Shown: piece after piece, positions 48,137 to 59,821 of the stretch
How positions within the stretch are numbered: position 1 is the stretch's first letter
Layout: each line of letters opens with the position of its first letter
Source of the DNA: Siphonodentalium dalli
Taxonomy: Eukaryota; Mollusca; Scaphopoda; Gadilida; Siphonodentaliidae
Assembly: GCA_032622095.1 (NCBI GenBank)
Contig: CP136064.1
Span: 276,419,614 to 276,483,613 of the forward strand
DNA: 64,000 bases
Direction: 5' to 3'
The notes under the pieces: model-generated
What the model saw: only the letters and a program-made list of their open reading frames with translations
Database searches by the model: none
Told to the model about the DNA's origin: nothing
Made by a program: the position numbers and the translations under genes

Positions 48137-49642
48137 AGTGGACGCTCGATATTAATGCTCCCAATGTCCTGCCTGATGATTTAGCTAATGTTTCAGCTGC
48201 TGTATCAAAACTACCATGTTCATGGAGAATTATTCCGAGATATATATACTGATCCACTTTTTCGATTCTCTGATTTTGGAATAAGAAATTATAGTTTGTT
48301 TTTATTCTGTTTTTATGTCGAAAATGTACAATTTTAGTTTTATCCAGATTGACTGTCATACGCCAGTTTCGACTCCATAATTCGACGGTGTTAAGCATTG
48401 TCTGCATATCTGCTTCGTCTTCAGCAGTTAACGCAACATCGCGTACATTATGGAAGATGCCTTACATTCATCTAGTGATACACCAATATTCAACCTTTTT
48501 ATTTCAGAAATCAAATCGTTAACGAAAATATTATAAAGTGTCGATGAGAGACTGTCACCTTGTTTTAATCCAAAATTACATTCAAACTTGTCAGATATTC
48601 GTCCATTTACACGAACGCACGAATAAGTTGTTCGATACATGCTCTTAATGGATTGATATATGTTGCCATCTACGCCAATTTTTAAAAGTTTATGTAATAA
48701 TATATTCCTGTCTACTCGACCAAAGGCTTTACTGAAGTCAATAAAAGTTGTAAATAATTGACGTTTTCCTCGTATTAAAGAAGTTAGTACAAAAATGTTG
48801 TCCAAGCAGGACCTCTTTGGTCGAAAACCATTTTGTTCGTCTTCCAACAACTGATGCATTTCCAGGTATTCAATAAGTCTGTTATTCAAGAGACTGCTGT
48901 ATAATTTGCCACATGCTGGTATAAGGGAGATTCCATGGTAATTTAGGGGAAGACCTGGGTCAAGATTACCGTTTTTTGGAATAGGACAAATGATCGAGTG
49001 TCACCAATCTGATGGTAAAAAGTTGAAAAGACAATGTAAAATAGGTTTTACTGATTCACATTTTAGGCATTGATATGGAATTTTATCTGGACCAAAAGCT
49101 TTGCCATTTCTTGCATTGTTAATGACAGTTTCTACTTCCTCAATTGTAATTGCTCGATTTAGCCGCGTGTTATGGTCATAGAGTGGGTCTAGACAATTAT
49201 TTTCTATAAACGATTTTTCCTTTAGAATTTCCTGATAAAAGATATTTCGATATCGAGCATCAAATCTCGTTTATATGTCCTTTCCTGGAAACGTGGTCTT
49301 TTATTAAAAAAACCGCCGTGCATCTTTAAATCAAAGTACATTACGTTTATCGCGTGAATTATTTCTAAATTTCAAAAATGTTTTTTCGTAATTATTCATC
49401 TGATGCCACAATCGGGTTAGTTCTTCATTCCAAAAAGGTTTTTCATATTTAAATTTCTTTTTGGATTTCGGATACTTGTTAAAACTGGAATTTTTTTCAG
49501 ATAATTCAGAAGTTAAAATTGTATTCAATTGTTCATATGTATCATCGATAGCTTCTTGTGTTTCAGTTTTGTGTATCAGACACGCACACTTTTCTATTGT
49601 GTCCCTACAAGTAAGAACATTTTCCGACAGTAGGATTAACAT
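48137..49642 (-). pseudogene. CR1/Jockey-like LINE fragment, RT motif deleted
   Basis: Minus-strand LINE remnant of a different type from the 51-kb copy. Segment 49642-49331 holds the pre-RT linker (KPFWNEELTRLW). 49330-48900 reads as broken RT fingers with a stop and frame changes. 48889-48428 has QNGFRPKRSC, TFIDFSKAFGRVDR and LKQGDSLSSTLYNIF. At about 48440 a small deletion, most simply 4 nt, removes the catalytic ADD of YADD and shifts the frame into 48407-48137 (thumb, VDQYIYLGI). The hAT copy truncates its 3' side. It cannot encode active RT. Confidence 0.82.
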
Positions 49643-49654
49643 GAAAGCTGACCG

Positions 49655-49760
49655 TCAAAAAGCCACTGTGTAGGAACTGTTACATCGGAAATCGTTCTAT
49701 CGCCGGTTTGTGATGGTACTTGACTGATTTGTGACGGTTCCTGATGATCGAAATTATACA
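49655..49760 (+). repeat. Dispersed repeat, inverted partner near 59435-59530
   Basis: Contains gtgtaggaactgttacatcg, gttctatcgccg, ttgtgatggt and acggttcctgatgat, all found in reverse complement near 59435-59530. Confidence 0.7.
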
Positions 49761-50330
49761 TTTTCACGACTTTTTGACAGTTAAAACGCAATTTTGAGGC
49801 ATCTATAGGTGATAATTCGATTAGTTATTTTCAATCCCACCGCAATCTGTGGCACCAATGAGCGTGTTAATAACGAAACTTTCATTGTGCGAGTCATAAC
49901 AACGACACAAACCACGAATTTTTATAATTGTTTGGGTTCACTCCTGATCGAGTCGGTTCTCTCCCCATTTAATCGTTCTATACGGGTAAAACTATGGCTA
50001 ATATTTGCCATGGTACATGGTTCAAACTGCCAATTTTGTGAAAGTATACAAAGATAAACAAAACAAACTATGCATTAAGTTGAAATTTGCCCCACTTGTC
50101 ATTAACTTCGATGAATTACACTGCCTTTCTATGCTTATCCAATAACCTGTGTTACGCCTATCAAAATTCACAAAGTCGCCAGCTAGTTTGAAAAATAACG
50201 CGTTTTGCAGGCCCAACATTTCCATGAGTCAATAGCCGGTTAACAATAGTGAAATTTCATAGCGCTGGACTTCGGAAAGCGTGAGCGGTAGACGGGATAT
50301 ATAGAGTTATTTGTCTTGTATTTTATCTAT
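49761..50330. other. Non-coding stretch, no gene seen
   Basis: No gene or element end was recognised between the dispersed repeat and the tandem repeat that follows. Confidence 0.4.
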
Positions 50331-50334
50331 TATA

Positions 50335-50885
50335 TGTTTTGGAACTTCTGTCTGTATATATGTATTTGTGTTATAGACTCGAAAAACTGCTAGACCGATC
50401 CGACTCAAATTTGGTGTGTAAGACTACTTTGATACGGGGAACAATATGGTCGGGTCCAATTTCACGTGCGACCGTGTCCTTGATCTTGGCCTCGCTCAAA
50501 TACGCTCATATAGGCATGTTTCTGGAACTCGACGGATCCCACTCAAATTTGGTAGCTGGGTCTACTTTGATCACGGGAACAATATGGGCGGGTCCAATTT
50601 CACATGCGACCGTGTCCTTGACCTTGACCTCGCTCGTATACGCTCATATAGGCATGTTTCTGGGCCTCGACCGATCCGATTCAAATTTGGTATAATGTAG
50701 GCCTACTTTGATCCGGGGAACAATATGGGTGGGTCCAATTTCATGTGCGACCGTGTCCTTGACCTTGACCATATTCGCTCATATAGGCATGTTTCCGGGC
50801 CGATCGAACAATAGTTTGTCCAGGCGTAGACGATCACAAATAAATCCCTAAATAGCCCGGACGAAGAGTGGGCACATCGGCTAGT
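50335..50885 (+). repeat. Triplicated unit of about 135 bp, ggacgaag-terminated
   Basis: Three units (about 50400-50530, 50535-50670 and 50680-50800) share ccgatccgactcaaatttgg, ctactttgat(a/c)cggg, gaacaatatgg and cgtgtccttgacctt. The start, ttttggaacttctgtctgta, and the end, cccggacgaag, place it in the ggccgggaaaactg repeat family. Frames such as 50339-50695 only read the tandem units. Confidence 0.75.
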
Positions 50886-51528
50886 GTTGTCTATTTTCGT
50901 AGACGTATTTTACTCAACAAAAAGCCAAAAATAATACGTTAAAAGTTCGTTGAAGCCCATACAATGTTCTGATTACGCAGTTTATGAAGTTTATATATTC
51001 CTTTATTTCCTCCATTGCTGGAGAGCCAGTAAATATTTAAATACAATACAAATCACAATAAATTTACATATATGACTGCATATATATAATATAAAATATA
51101 CAAAGATAAATATAACCAAAAACAGAAATTAAGTACGTCACATGGTATGGTATATATTTGGGGTCATAGACCCCGCCTACAAAGAGCTTCTGCGAGAAGT
51201 TCACTTGCATGTGAACGTGTATAATAAAAGTTGCAGAGTAATATCGTACATAAAGACCTGTTGTGGCCATGACAATTAATGCATTGTATGTGTGCATTGA
51301 GCGCATGTTGTGCATGCGGTATATAGTGTGTCATCCCAGCGCAGGTTTATGCCCAAATCAGTAAATATTTCCACTGATTTTGAATTAGTATCTAACTCTT
51401 CATTTCTTTTTGTTTGGAGGATAATAAAGATATATTGCTTCACAAGATTACAAGTTTGTCCTTCGCTATGCGGATGGTGTTGAGGACTCTGAAATTGTGC
51501 CAAAATGCGGCTGTGTGTGCAAATGACG

Positions 51529-54500
51529 TTACCGTACCATTTCCGCGTACGTTGTCCATAATAGAAATGTCCTTCTGGTCAAAAAAGTGATGAATTCGGT
51601 AACAGATTCTACGTGGCGACTGACAGTTTCGGGTACGCATGCTAGAAACACTAGCATCTGTTTGTTATTTGACATTTCCTCGATAGCCATAAAACAATCT
51701 ATTCCGAAGTAACTAAGAATGCAATACCACGTGTCGTTCCTTATTACGGTCAAGTTGTTGGTTGTACAATGAAGTATGACATGTTCGACCGTGGTATTGA
51801 AAGTTGTATTGCACAGGGGACATCTTCCCGACTCCCATATCAGGGACTGCGTTATGAGATTTGCAATTGTGGCACACTCTTGCCTTAGTTTCGGGAGAGA
51901 GCGACATATATGCCAAAGCGGCGAGACTTTGAGAGTTGAATAATATGCCGCAAATGGCATGAGTTGGATGTCTTGTTCCATTCTTAATCTCCAGTCACGT
52001 TCCTGTGTTATTTTGACATTTGCTTTCACTAAGCTTTTCCATGTCTCCTTTGTCGGGAAGGTGCCATCATGTGCGTAGACAGTGCAATAGTCCAGTAAAT
52101 CATATTTAGTTAGAACATTAAAAATGTGGGATATGAACGATGATTCATCGAGGTTCCCAAGTGTAAAGTGGTCATTTAACCTGGATCGGAATATTTGTTT
52201 CGAGTATTTATCATCGCGTGTGTTGCAGAGATTGCCAAAAAAGGTAAGTTGCCGTTTTTCAATTATAGAGATAATTGTGCCTGTGCCGAGGAGACCTAAT
52301 ACCACGTCTGTTCTGGAGCGTGCCGGGAGGCCTTGAATTTGCTTCAGACAAAATCGATGGACCCTTTCTAGTTTGAGTTCATTGGCCGCCGATAATGCAC
52401 ACATGAGTTCTGAACCGTATAGACTAGTTGGTAATACTACTGACTCATATATTGTTTTCGAACTAAGAGGGGTTATGCCTCCAGAATACATCCCCGCGTT
52501 GCTCAACATGAGGTATACTGAACGGATTTTGTGACTTATGTAATCTGTGAAGTCGGTTGTGTGGTTAATTCTATGAATGGGGATGCCAAGGTGTTGTATA
52601 CTATCTGCCTCTAGTACTGAATTATCACCTAAGTCCCACTGTTTCCGCGTTCTATGATTAAACAAAGATGTCGATTCGTTAAATATGACACCTTACACTT
52701 ATCAGGGTTATATATGAACCTCCACATGTTTGAGAATTGTGAGCATATATTACATAATGCCTGTAGTCCTGGTCCGGTCAATGACAACAGTGTCATATCG
52801 TCGGCCTGAGTGGGACAGGCGCAACTAATGGAGTTCAGACACATGCCATACTGAGAAGTTTCCAATTCGTATAATAAATCATCAATGAAAATCATGTAAA
52901 ATAGAGGAGAGATGATACCTCCCTGTCGCGTGCCTTGTTGCATGTCAATTACTCTGGATGAGAGGTTATTGTAGCGGACCATACACTTGATATCTGACAA
53001 GAAAGATTTAAACAAGTGCCAAATGTTACCACAGAATCCCCGATTGTATAATTTCACTAGAAGTCCGTTGATCCATACCGTATCAAAAGCTTTATGAGTG
53101 TCTAGGAAGCACGAATAGAGAGGACTGTGGTTTTCTAGTGTGAATGAGATGCTTTCGTGAATAACGAATGATGAGTTCATACAACTGACTCCTTTCTGGA
53201 AGCCGTTTTGAAGAGGATGCACCTTTATGAGCTCTGGTGTAAGTGTTTCCATTCGGAGAAGCATCACTTTCTCCAATAGTTTATACAGGACGGGTAGTAA
53301 AGTTATCGTTCGGTAGCTATCAAATTTTGTTTTGAGTTTGTTACCTCCCTTGTGGAGGGGGATCATGATTCCCCGTTTTGCTTGCTCAGGAATGTGACTG
53401 AACTCCAGCATTTTCGACAGCGTATATGCAACAGCATATCTCAACAAATCTCCCCCATAAAGTATATGCTCGTATGAAAGGTGATCTATTCCTGGAGCTT
53501 TACCTCGTTTAACAGTGTTCATGGCGCTTTGCAATTCATCAGTAGTAACACTACACATTAACAGGTCGTTGAGTTCAGATGTATCATCGCAATTTTGTAT
53601 CTCCATGATTCGGTCGTTCACGACCTTAAAATGTTGTTTGTCAAAAGTATCGCGTTCAAGTGGAGAATACAGAGTTTCAATATAATTTCCCCAGGCGTCT
53701 ATCACCTGTGATGGTTCCCTGAGGATTAATCCGTTTACTTCAAATAAGTTGTTGGCAGAGGCCCCACTTCCGGTTCGCCTTTTATTAAACTCGCGGTAGA
53801 ATTTATTTATATTTATTTCCGCTAAATTATCGAGGCGTTGATCTACTTCACTTAGGTATTTCTCGTTGGAATTTCTCAACTTACACCGAAAGAGGCGCTT
53901 CGACTCTTTGTATGCTTTGTATTTAGAATTATTACATTCGCGCGGTCTCTCAGCCTCGATCCATTCGCATCTTTTGATTTTCATGACTTTATGCAGTTCA
54001 GTTAGCTCTTTATTCCAAAATGGTTAGAGATGCCGTTTGAATGTTTTAGTTGGAACCGTTGATTGGGCAACTTCGTGTATAACTTGCACTAAATGATCAT
54101 ACGATTGCTCAAGCTCCTCAACACTGTTAATCGAGTTGCTTGGAAGTTTGGTGTTCATCATCGTCTGATATGAATTGATGATATCAGGCGCTGTGCGCAC
54201 CTTGTTCCAATTACAGTTTAAAGGCGCACATGTGGCTTCCTGTTTGGGGTCCTGTATATATTGTGTACAATCTAATGTCATAAAGATCGGACGATGGTTC
54301 GAAACGTAAAGGGCAGAATAGTCTATTACTTCAGCATACGATACTCTGCGCACATTGTGAATTGAAAGGAGTATATGATCGATAGTGGTGCCAGGACCCC
54401 CAATCGCGGGGACAAAAGTTGCTTGTGCCCCTCTGCAATCACTCCTACTGTTCACAGAGATGAATTCGCATTTACTGATGCATTTCGCGAATTCTCTGTC

Positions 54501-54992
54501 GCGAGGATTACGTTTATTTAGGTTTCCATTGAAATCTCCCATAAACATTACTTGTCCTAAGGCCGAATACATATCCCTTAAATCGTTTATTTTCTGTAAG
54601 TATTCCTTATAGTGGTCTACGGCATAGTTTGTGGAGGGGAGATAAACCTGAAATATGTACCAGAATAGATTTGTTGCAACTTTGAATTGTATACCGCAGA
54701 TCCTGTCATCATTTAAATCAAGGACTGTGATTCGATCATTGTATTGTGCTTTCCATATTAGCATCACACCACCTTTGAAACGTCCTCGTTGCATAGGTAA
54801 GCGTTGTGAATAATCGCAGACAACGTGATAACTGTAGTGTGGATTTACCGCACTGATGAAGTGAGTATTATGTTGATGAAGCCAATGTTCTGAAATACCG
54901 CATATATCAATATCCAGACTATTAAGAGTGTTACCCAGGTACAAGTTACTAGACATGAGTCCAGTGCAATTCCAAGTTAAGAAATTCAACAT
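51529..54992 (-). pseudogene. LINE ORF2: endonuclease, reverse transcriptase, CCHC finger
   Basis: Long minus-strand ORF2, almost intact. From the ATG at 54992 the endonuclease has TWNCTG, ICGISEHWL, QVYLPSTN, MFMGDFNGN, TTIDHILL and SNHRPI. A TAA at 54024-54026 interrupts the frame, which continues as PFWNKELTEL in the same phase. RT follows with GIMIPLHKG, SYRTITLLP, FLDTHKAFDTV, QGTRQGGIISPLF and the active site PTQADDMTLL. Near 52640-52680 a frameshift leads into the C-terminal piece (52665-51529) with ALYGSEL-like SLYGSELM and a CPLC...H...C finger. So it has one stop and one frameshift. Same clade as 9.5-13.4 kb. Confidence 0.88.
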
Positions 54993-55133
54993 TCTGAACC
55001 ACACTAAGTTGTTCAAATGATAATAGGATCTGTTTTGGTATCTGATAACTAAATACGGACTATATAAAGCAAATGGGGTTAATATGTTTACGGCTTGAGA
55101 CACACCTTGATATTTTGTATATGTGATGAAAAA

Positions 55134-55712
55134 TTACTGGAAGTAATTTCTGGATGAGTTTGATGGTATCCAATCGCTACATGTGACGTATTTTGGCCAA
55201 CAATCTGGCCCTTTGCAGTACATAGCATGATTTACATCAACATTTATACGAGCAGACAGAATGCCATTTTTTCGTAAGCGGAAAAAACAAACTATGGTGA
55301 ATTTCACGTTCATATCAAACAAATGGTGAGCCAGATCATCGGCAGTAAAGTGGTCAGGAATATGTGACACGAAGAGCCGGGTTGTCTGGATCGGATACTC
55401 ATTCCGTGTACGGTATACATCTGCGTCATCCCAATCTGAGCGATCTCTCCCAGTGCCCTTCGAGTGGGATCTATCCCCACTGTCATGATGTTTACGGCCA
55501 TGCCTGACATGTGTCCACCCATCATCGTCTTCGTTCTCATGTTCACGTGTGTATATGTCACCATTGTCTCGTTCATTGTTTGGGATAGATGTAGAGTTAT
55601 CCCGCTTGCTCCCCGATCGTTCCGCCCAGTCTGAGTGCTGGCAATCCTGTTCCCATGCATTGTATTCACAGAATATGCAGCTATTAAAGCATAAACAATT
55701 ACGATAACCTTT
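55134..55712 (-). pseudogene. LINE ORF1 remnant (RRM-like nucleic-acid-binding protein)
   Basis: Open frame upstream of ORF2 with an acidic/basic low-complexity part (NNERDNGDIY, ENEDDDGW, GRKHHDSGDRSHSKG) followed by RLFVSHIPDHFTADDLAHHL, which looks like the first strand and helix of an RRM fold. LINE ORF1 proteins coat the element RNA. No convincing ATG opens the frame (it begins GTG), so the 5' end is probably truncated. It ends 31 bp before the frame of the ORF2 region opens. Confidence 0.6.
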
Positions 55713-55715
55713 CAC

Positions 55716-56175
55716 TCAATCATATTTTAGATTGACTAGGGATCTCTGATTTTTAATAGAAGATATAAAAAAAAGCAAAGAATCCTACAGTTACAAATAT
55801 TATTATATGGATGTTAAACCTTTGGTTGCTAAATGCGCTGTAATGAGAATTGACTTGAATCCTATTAACTAAAATGCTTAGCTATTAAGTTCAACAAGCA
55901 GTAACATATAAAAAAGAGAAAAGAATAATGCAGTTACAAATATTATTAAATGGATGTTAATCTTTTGGTGACTAAATGTGCTGTAATGAGCAGCGACTTG
56001 ACTCCTATTGATTCATTTGTAGGAATGCTCAGCTATTAAATTCAACATGCAGTAACAGATTGTTTGAATTATTAGCTAAACATTCATACAAATGAATCAT
56101 TAAAAATCAGTGTTATGGGTGTCTGAACTTGGCTATTATAAGGCACATTATTATTCCTCGCTGATAACGTGTCAA
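55716..56175. other. Non-coding stretch with a 130-bp direct repeat
   Basis: Two similar blocks at about 55770-55900 and 55910-56060 share aaagaat(c)cta/tgcagttacaaatat, tattatatggatgttaa, gctgtaatgag and actcctattnact. No gene. Confidence 0.55.
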
Positions 56176-56180
56176 GTGAG

Positions 56181-57010
56181 CAGGGACATGGGCTGGAGGG
56201 TCTCCAATGTTGGGGCGTCCATCTTGGAATTTCCAACCGCACCATCCCCTTGAAACAGACCAAACTCATGCACAATGCCTAGGCTTTGGCTTTTCCCAAC
56301 TGCATGACACACTATAGCCTTAGATTGTATGTCATTCTGAAGTGAATTGATCAGTAGCCTTTGATTGGCCACCATGCAAACCGGGGGAGAAACTCAGGAT
56401 ACATGGGCCCAGTGAGAAAATGTGGATATCTGAACCTGAAAATCATCTAGACTGGCTTCAAGATTCCCAAGTGTTGGAAGTTTCCAACCTGGCGCCCCAC
56501 CCACACAAGATTGGAAATGTTCCCAACAGATGGAGAGAGAGAGAGAGAGAGGGAGATGATTTATTTGGCAAAAGAGCATACATTATTTAATACAAAGCAT
56601 ACTAATTAAATGGAATTAGATTCTTTGTCCATTAAAACCAGTTTCTTGCCAATTGGGTGGGGGGATGTGATATATAGAAAACTAGATCACACCTGCTGCC
56701 TACTTCCTGTCCACCCATCATGAGTTTTGGATCAACTCTAAAGAAGAGGTGTCCATTTGTATATGTCAAATATGGTTGATTACATGTTTAAAGTGTAGGA
56801 AAGTATGCAAATGTTGGTCTAAAAACGAAAAATTCCCCACCATTAAATTGTTGTCAAATCAAACTAAGAGAACAATTTCAACATATTGTTGGTGTTAAAT
56901 TGTATTGTAAGATAAGCAATTTGTAACTGTTGAACATTTTGACCAAAGTTGGGGATAGACACCAATTAAGCACCCCCTCCCCAAGTCCCCCCACCACCCC
57001 AATCACGTCA
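56181..57010 (-). mobile_element. hAT-N family copy 3, diverged, inverted
   Basis: One end is cagggacatgggctggaggg at 56181. The other end, near 57010, carries reversed left-end sequence of the family (gaacaatttcaacatattg, gaccaaagttgggga and a C-rich terminus). Interior ggaagtttccaacc blocks match copies 1 and 2. A (ga)n run lies at about 56530-56550. Target duplication not found. Confidence 0.65.
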
Positions 57011-57129
57011 TAACATATCAATGATTCAGTTGTACGTGATTTCATAAGTTATATTCATGTCTGGGCGACAAACATGTGTAAATGTGCCTCAGGCGGACTT
57101 CAGAGGAGGAAATATGATGGCGCTGGCAT

Positions 57130-58699
57130 CAGGGATGGGGTAATTGTAATTTGTAATTGTAATTGATTGTAATTAATTACATTTTTTCAAGGAATTGCAT
57201 GTAATTGAGTTTATTCTCAATTACATGTAATTGCAATTGTAATTGGTTATAATGTAATTGTAATTAGGGTCTAATTTCAATTACTTCAAAATCACAGGTA
57301 CTTGTTTCTTCTCAAAGTTCTCTTTCATGATTCATCCAATGGTTTCTTCAAATGTTTTTTTCTCCAAATTTCAAAGTGTAAGACTGGTGACTGGCTATCA
57401 CTATGTTGTCACAACACTGAGTTTGTATCCACTGTGTCTCAATGGTGAATTATGTTGACACCTCCTGTTTGTTTGCTTAAGCATTGGTTAACCTTTGAGG
57501 TAGAAGGCTTGTTTTGATAAATACAATGAGAAACCAACTTCAAATAATTGACAATAGATCACTATAATATATCACTCTTATGATCATGTTTCATTATCTC
57601 CATCTGTTATGGTATATATGCTATGGTAGAAATTCATACCAACCATTGCTAATGCTATCAACATGTCTACAAAACATCTGGCAGCATTTTAATTTGCAGA
57701 AACACACATCGTGTCCTGTGAAAGCGAAGTGCAATCTTTGCCCAACTACAATATCCAGTTCCAAAAAAGTTACCTCCAATTTTGTGACACATCTGAAGGT
57801 AAGTTTCCATTTCTATGTATTAGTTTTGTTTAATTCCATTGACATATAACTTCAGTCATATGGTGGTATTGGTATATGCATTGTTTCTTGTCCCTTCTAA
57901 TTTGCAACTGAATGACAAAGTGGGGACAATATCTGCCGCAATAATGCCACAATTAGCACTGTCTAGTGAAGGCATTGTGTTACCAGAAAGCTGGTGGCCA
58001 CAAAGGCTGATTAAGTTTATGACTCTAATTAACAATCAGAGTGTTGATTATCTCATTGTCCTTTACAATTGGCCTGGCTGTGTGTCTGACTTACTGAGAT
58101 AGTCTTATTCCCTTAATAATTAAATAATGGATACATGTGTGTTACTAAAATACTCTACTATTTTCATTTTATAGCGAAAGCATCAAGATGTATATCACAC
58201 AGTCACACAAGCACCATCAGCAAGTGATCAACAACCTACTAGGATCTTTCAGTATGCAAAACATCGGTCAAGAATGGCAAAGCATTGAAGATAGTTAGCA
58301 AAGTTCATAAATCTCTGATATCATTCCAATTTTTAGAAGATCAACCCGACTGCAAGCTGCCAATGCAACACGCTGGAATTGCCAGCTATAAATCATGATT
58401 CGCTCAGTTCTACAAACACCTATACTGGACTCAGTACATTAATTGGCTGCTCTGTACCAAGTGTGCGTCACTGTGTATTTTTTATGTTTTGTTATCAAAT
58501 AGTTTATATAAATAAAAAGTGTTCCTACTTCAATGATGTGCTGAAATGTAATTGTACTTGAATTACATTTCAAAGTAATTGTAATTTTAATTAATTACAT
58601 TGTGAAATATATGTAATGGGAATTGTAATTGTAATTGAAAAATGTTGAAGTAATTGTAATTGTAATTAATTACATTCACAAGTAATTGCCCCAAGCCTG
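57130..58699 (+). mobile_element. hAT transposon with BED-finger exons, intact 8-bp target duplication
   Basis: The 8-bp direct repeat gctggcat flanks both ends (57122-57129 and 58700-58707). The left terminus is cagggatggggtaattg; the right terminus reads caggcttggggcaatta in reverse. Subterminal zones on both sides (57140-57260 and 58550-58690) consist of repeated taattgtaattg words, as expected for transposase binding arrays. The interior carries a spliced BED zinc finger reading frame but no full hAT catalytic or dimerisation domain, so it is probably a shortened derivative. Confidence 0.88.
57655..58288 (+). pseudogene. BED zinc finger of a hAT transposase, two exons
   Basis: Exon 1 (ending 57798) encodes NIWQHFNLQKHTSC, then CNLC and NFVTHLK. 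A strong donor, gaag/gtaagt, follows at 57799, and an acceptor, attttatag/cgaaag, precedes exon 2 at 58175. Splicing gives THLK-RKHQDV, completing CX2C...HX4H, the BED finger that binds transposon ends in hAT transposases. Exon 2 stops at TGA 58286-58288, after only about 37 codons, so the catalytic part is missing. The intron of about 376 bp and the fit of the finger across it show that this is a real former gene. Exon 1's start is not certain. Confidence 0.8.
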
Positions 58700-58709
58700 G
58701 CTGGCATTG

Positions 58710-59810
58710 AAATATTGTCGTGGATCTTTCCATAATGCCCAGATTAAGTAAATGAATACAACATCTCATATTCTCCCGAGAGTAGATTTATATTACCATT
58801 GTTCATTTATATAGGCGGGCATGATTATGATACTATAATCATCGGGACTTTCAATATTTTATTTCTGCCTATTAATGTCACTTAATCTCCCGTATTAGGT
58901 ATTTATTGTGTTATTTCTTAATATACCTGTTCTATTATGCAAATTACATAAGCTACAGTCATTATCTGGTTTAAAATGTCAGATACACAAGACGATTTTC
59001 GGACCAAAGTGCAGAAATCGTTCGAATAAATCTCATGAACAGAACCGTCACAGCCATGATTGGTTTGAAATAAAACCGTAACACGCACCCGTGTTGATTA
59101 CGAGGTCACAGCTCCCAATTATCAACCCCTATCGGGATACTTTCTCAGCTATTTTACAAAAGAATAACACGGGTATTCTTTATAGTCAGTGTTTGTCTTC
59201 AGAATGCGTTTCATGTTTTATACGCCACGAAAAACAAAGAAATTGCGTCCACGTGGCTTGATTTTCAGTGATAGCATGTTGATATTTACGCGTTAACTCG
59301 CTAATACCGAGTTAATTGTGGTCTAGAGTTCAGGTTTCGATAACACGGCACTCCTGCAGCCTCTGTTCATTCAGGAAAGTATAATATATTCAAGATATCT
59401 ATAATTATGCGTGATTTTGTCACAAAAATGATTATTTTCAATCATCAGGAACCGTAACAAATCAGGCAAGAACCATCACAATACGGCGATAGAACGACTT
59501 CCGATGTAACAGTTCCTACACAGTGCAAAAAGCTATGGTCTGGTGGTTTGCTGTTTTGGCCAATATAGCGGTGTAGTGGTTTCAAGCATTACTGATTGGG
59601 TGACCACTCGAAAATTGGTAAATAGGTCAAAGTATTCATGAGGTATGCACATATAATCAACTACGGCAGAACCCTTTTGACTAATTGATTTGAAGTTATT
59701 ATTTTCAGGATTTAGTCTATATCATTAAGGACACAAAACTTGGAATCATTTAAAAATTCTATGAATTATCGACCGAGTTTATTGACAGTGGTGCGAGCTT
59801 AATAACTCAG
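58710..59810. other. No gene seen; dispersed repeat at 59435-59530
   Basis: AT-rich sequence between the hAT element and a LINE fragment. The block 59435-59530 is the reverse complement of 49655-49750 (ccgatgtaacagttcctaca, cggcgatagaac). Nothing else recognised. Confidence 0.5.
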
Positions 59811-59821
59811 TTTATGGGTTC

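Noticed and set aside
50339-50700. Frames of 118 and 84 codons with repeated GLDRSDSNLV / GSNFTCDRVLDL
   Set aside because: Peptide repetition comes from the 135-bp tandem units in two phases.
57839-58102. 87-codon frame inside the hAT element
   Set aside because: It lies in the intron of the BED-finger gene and has no domain.
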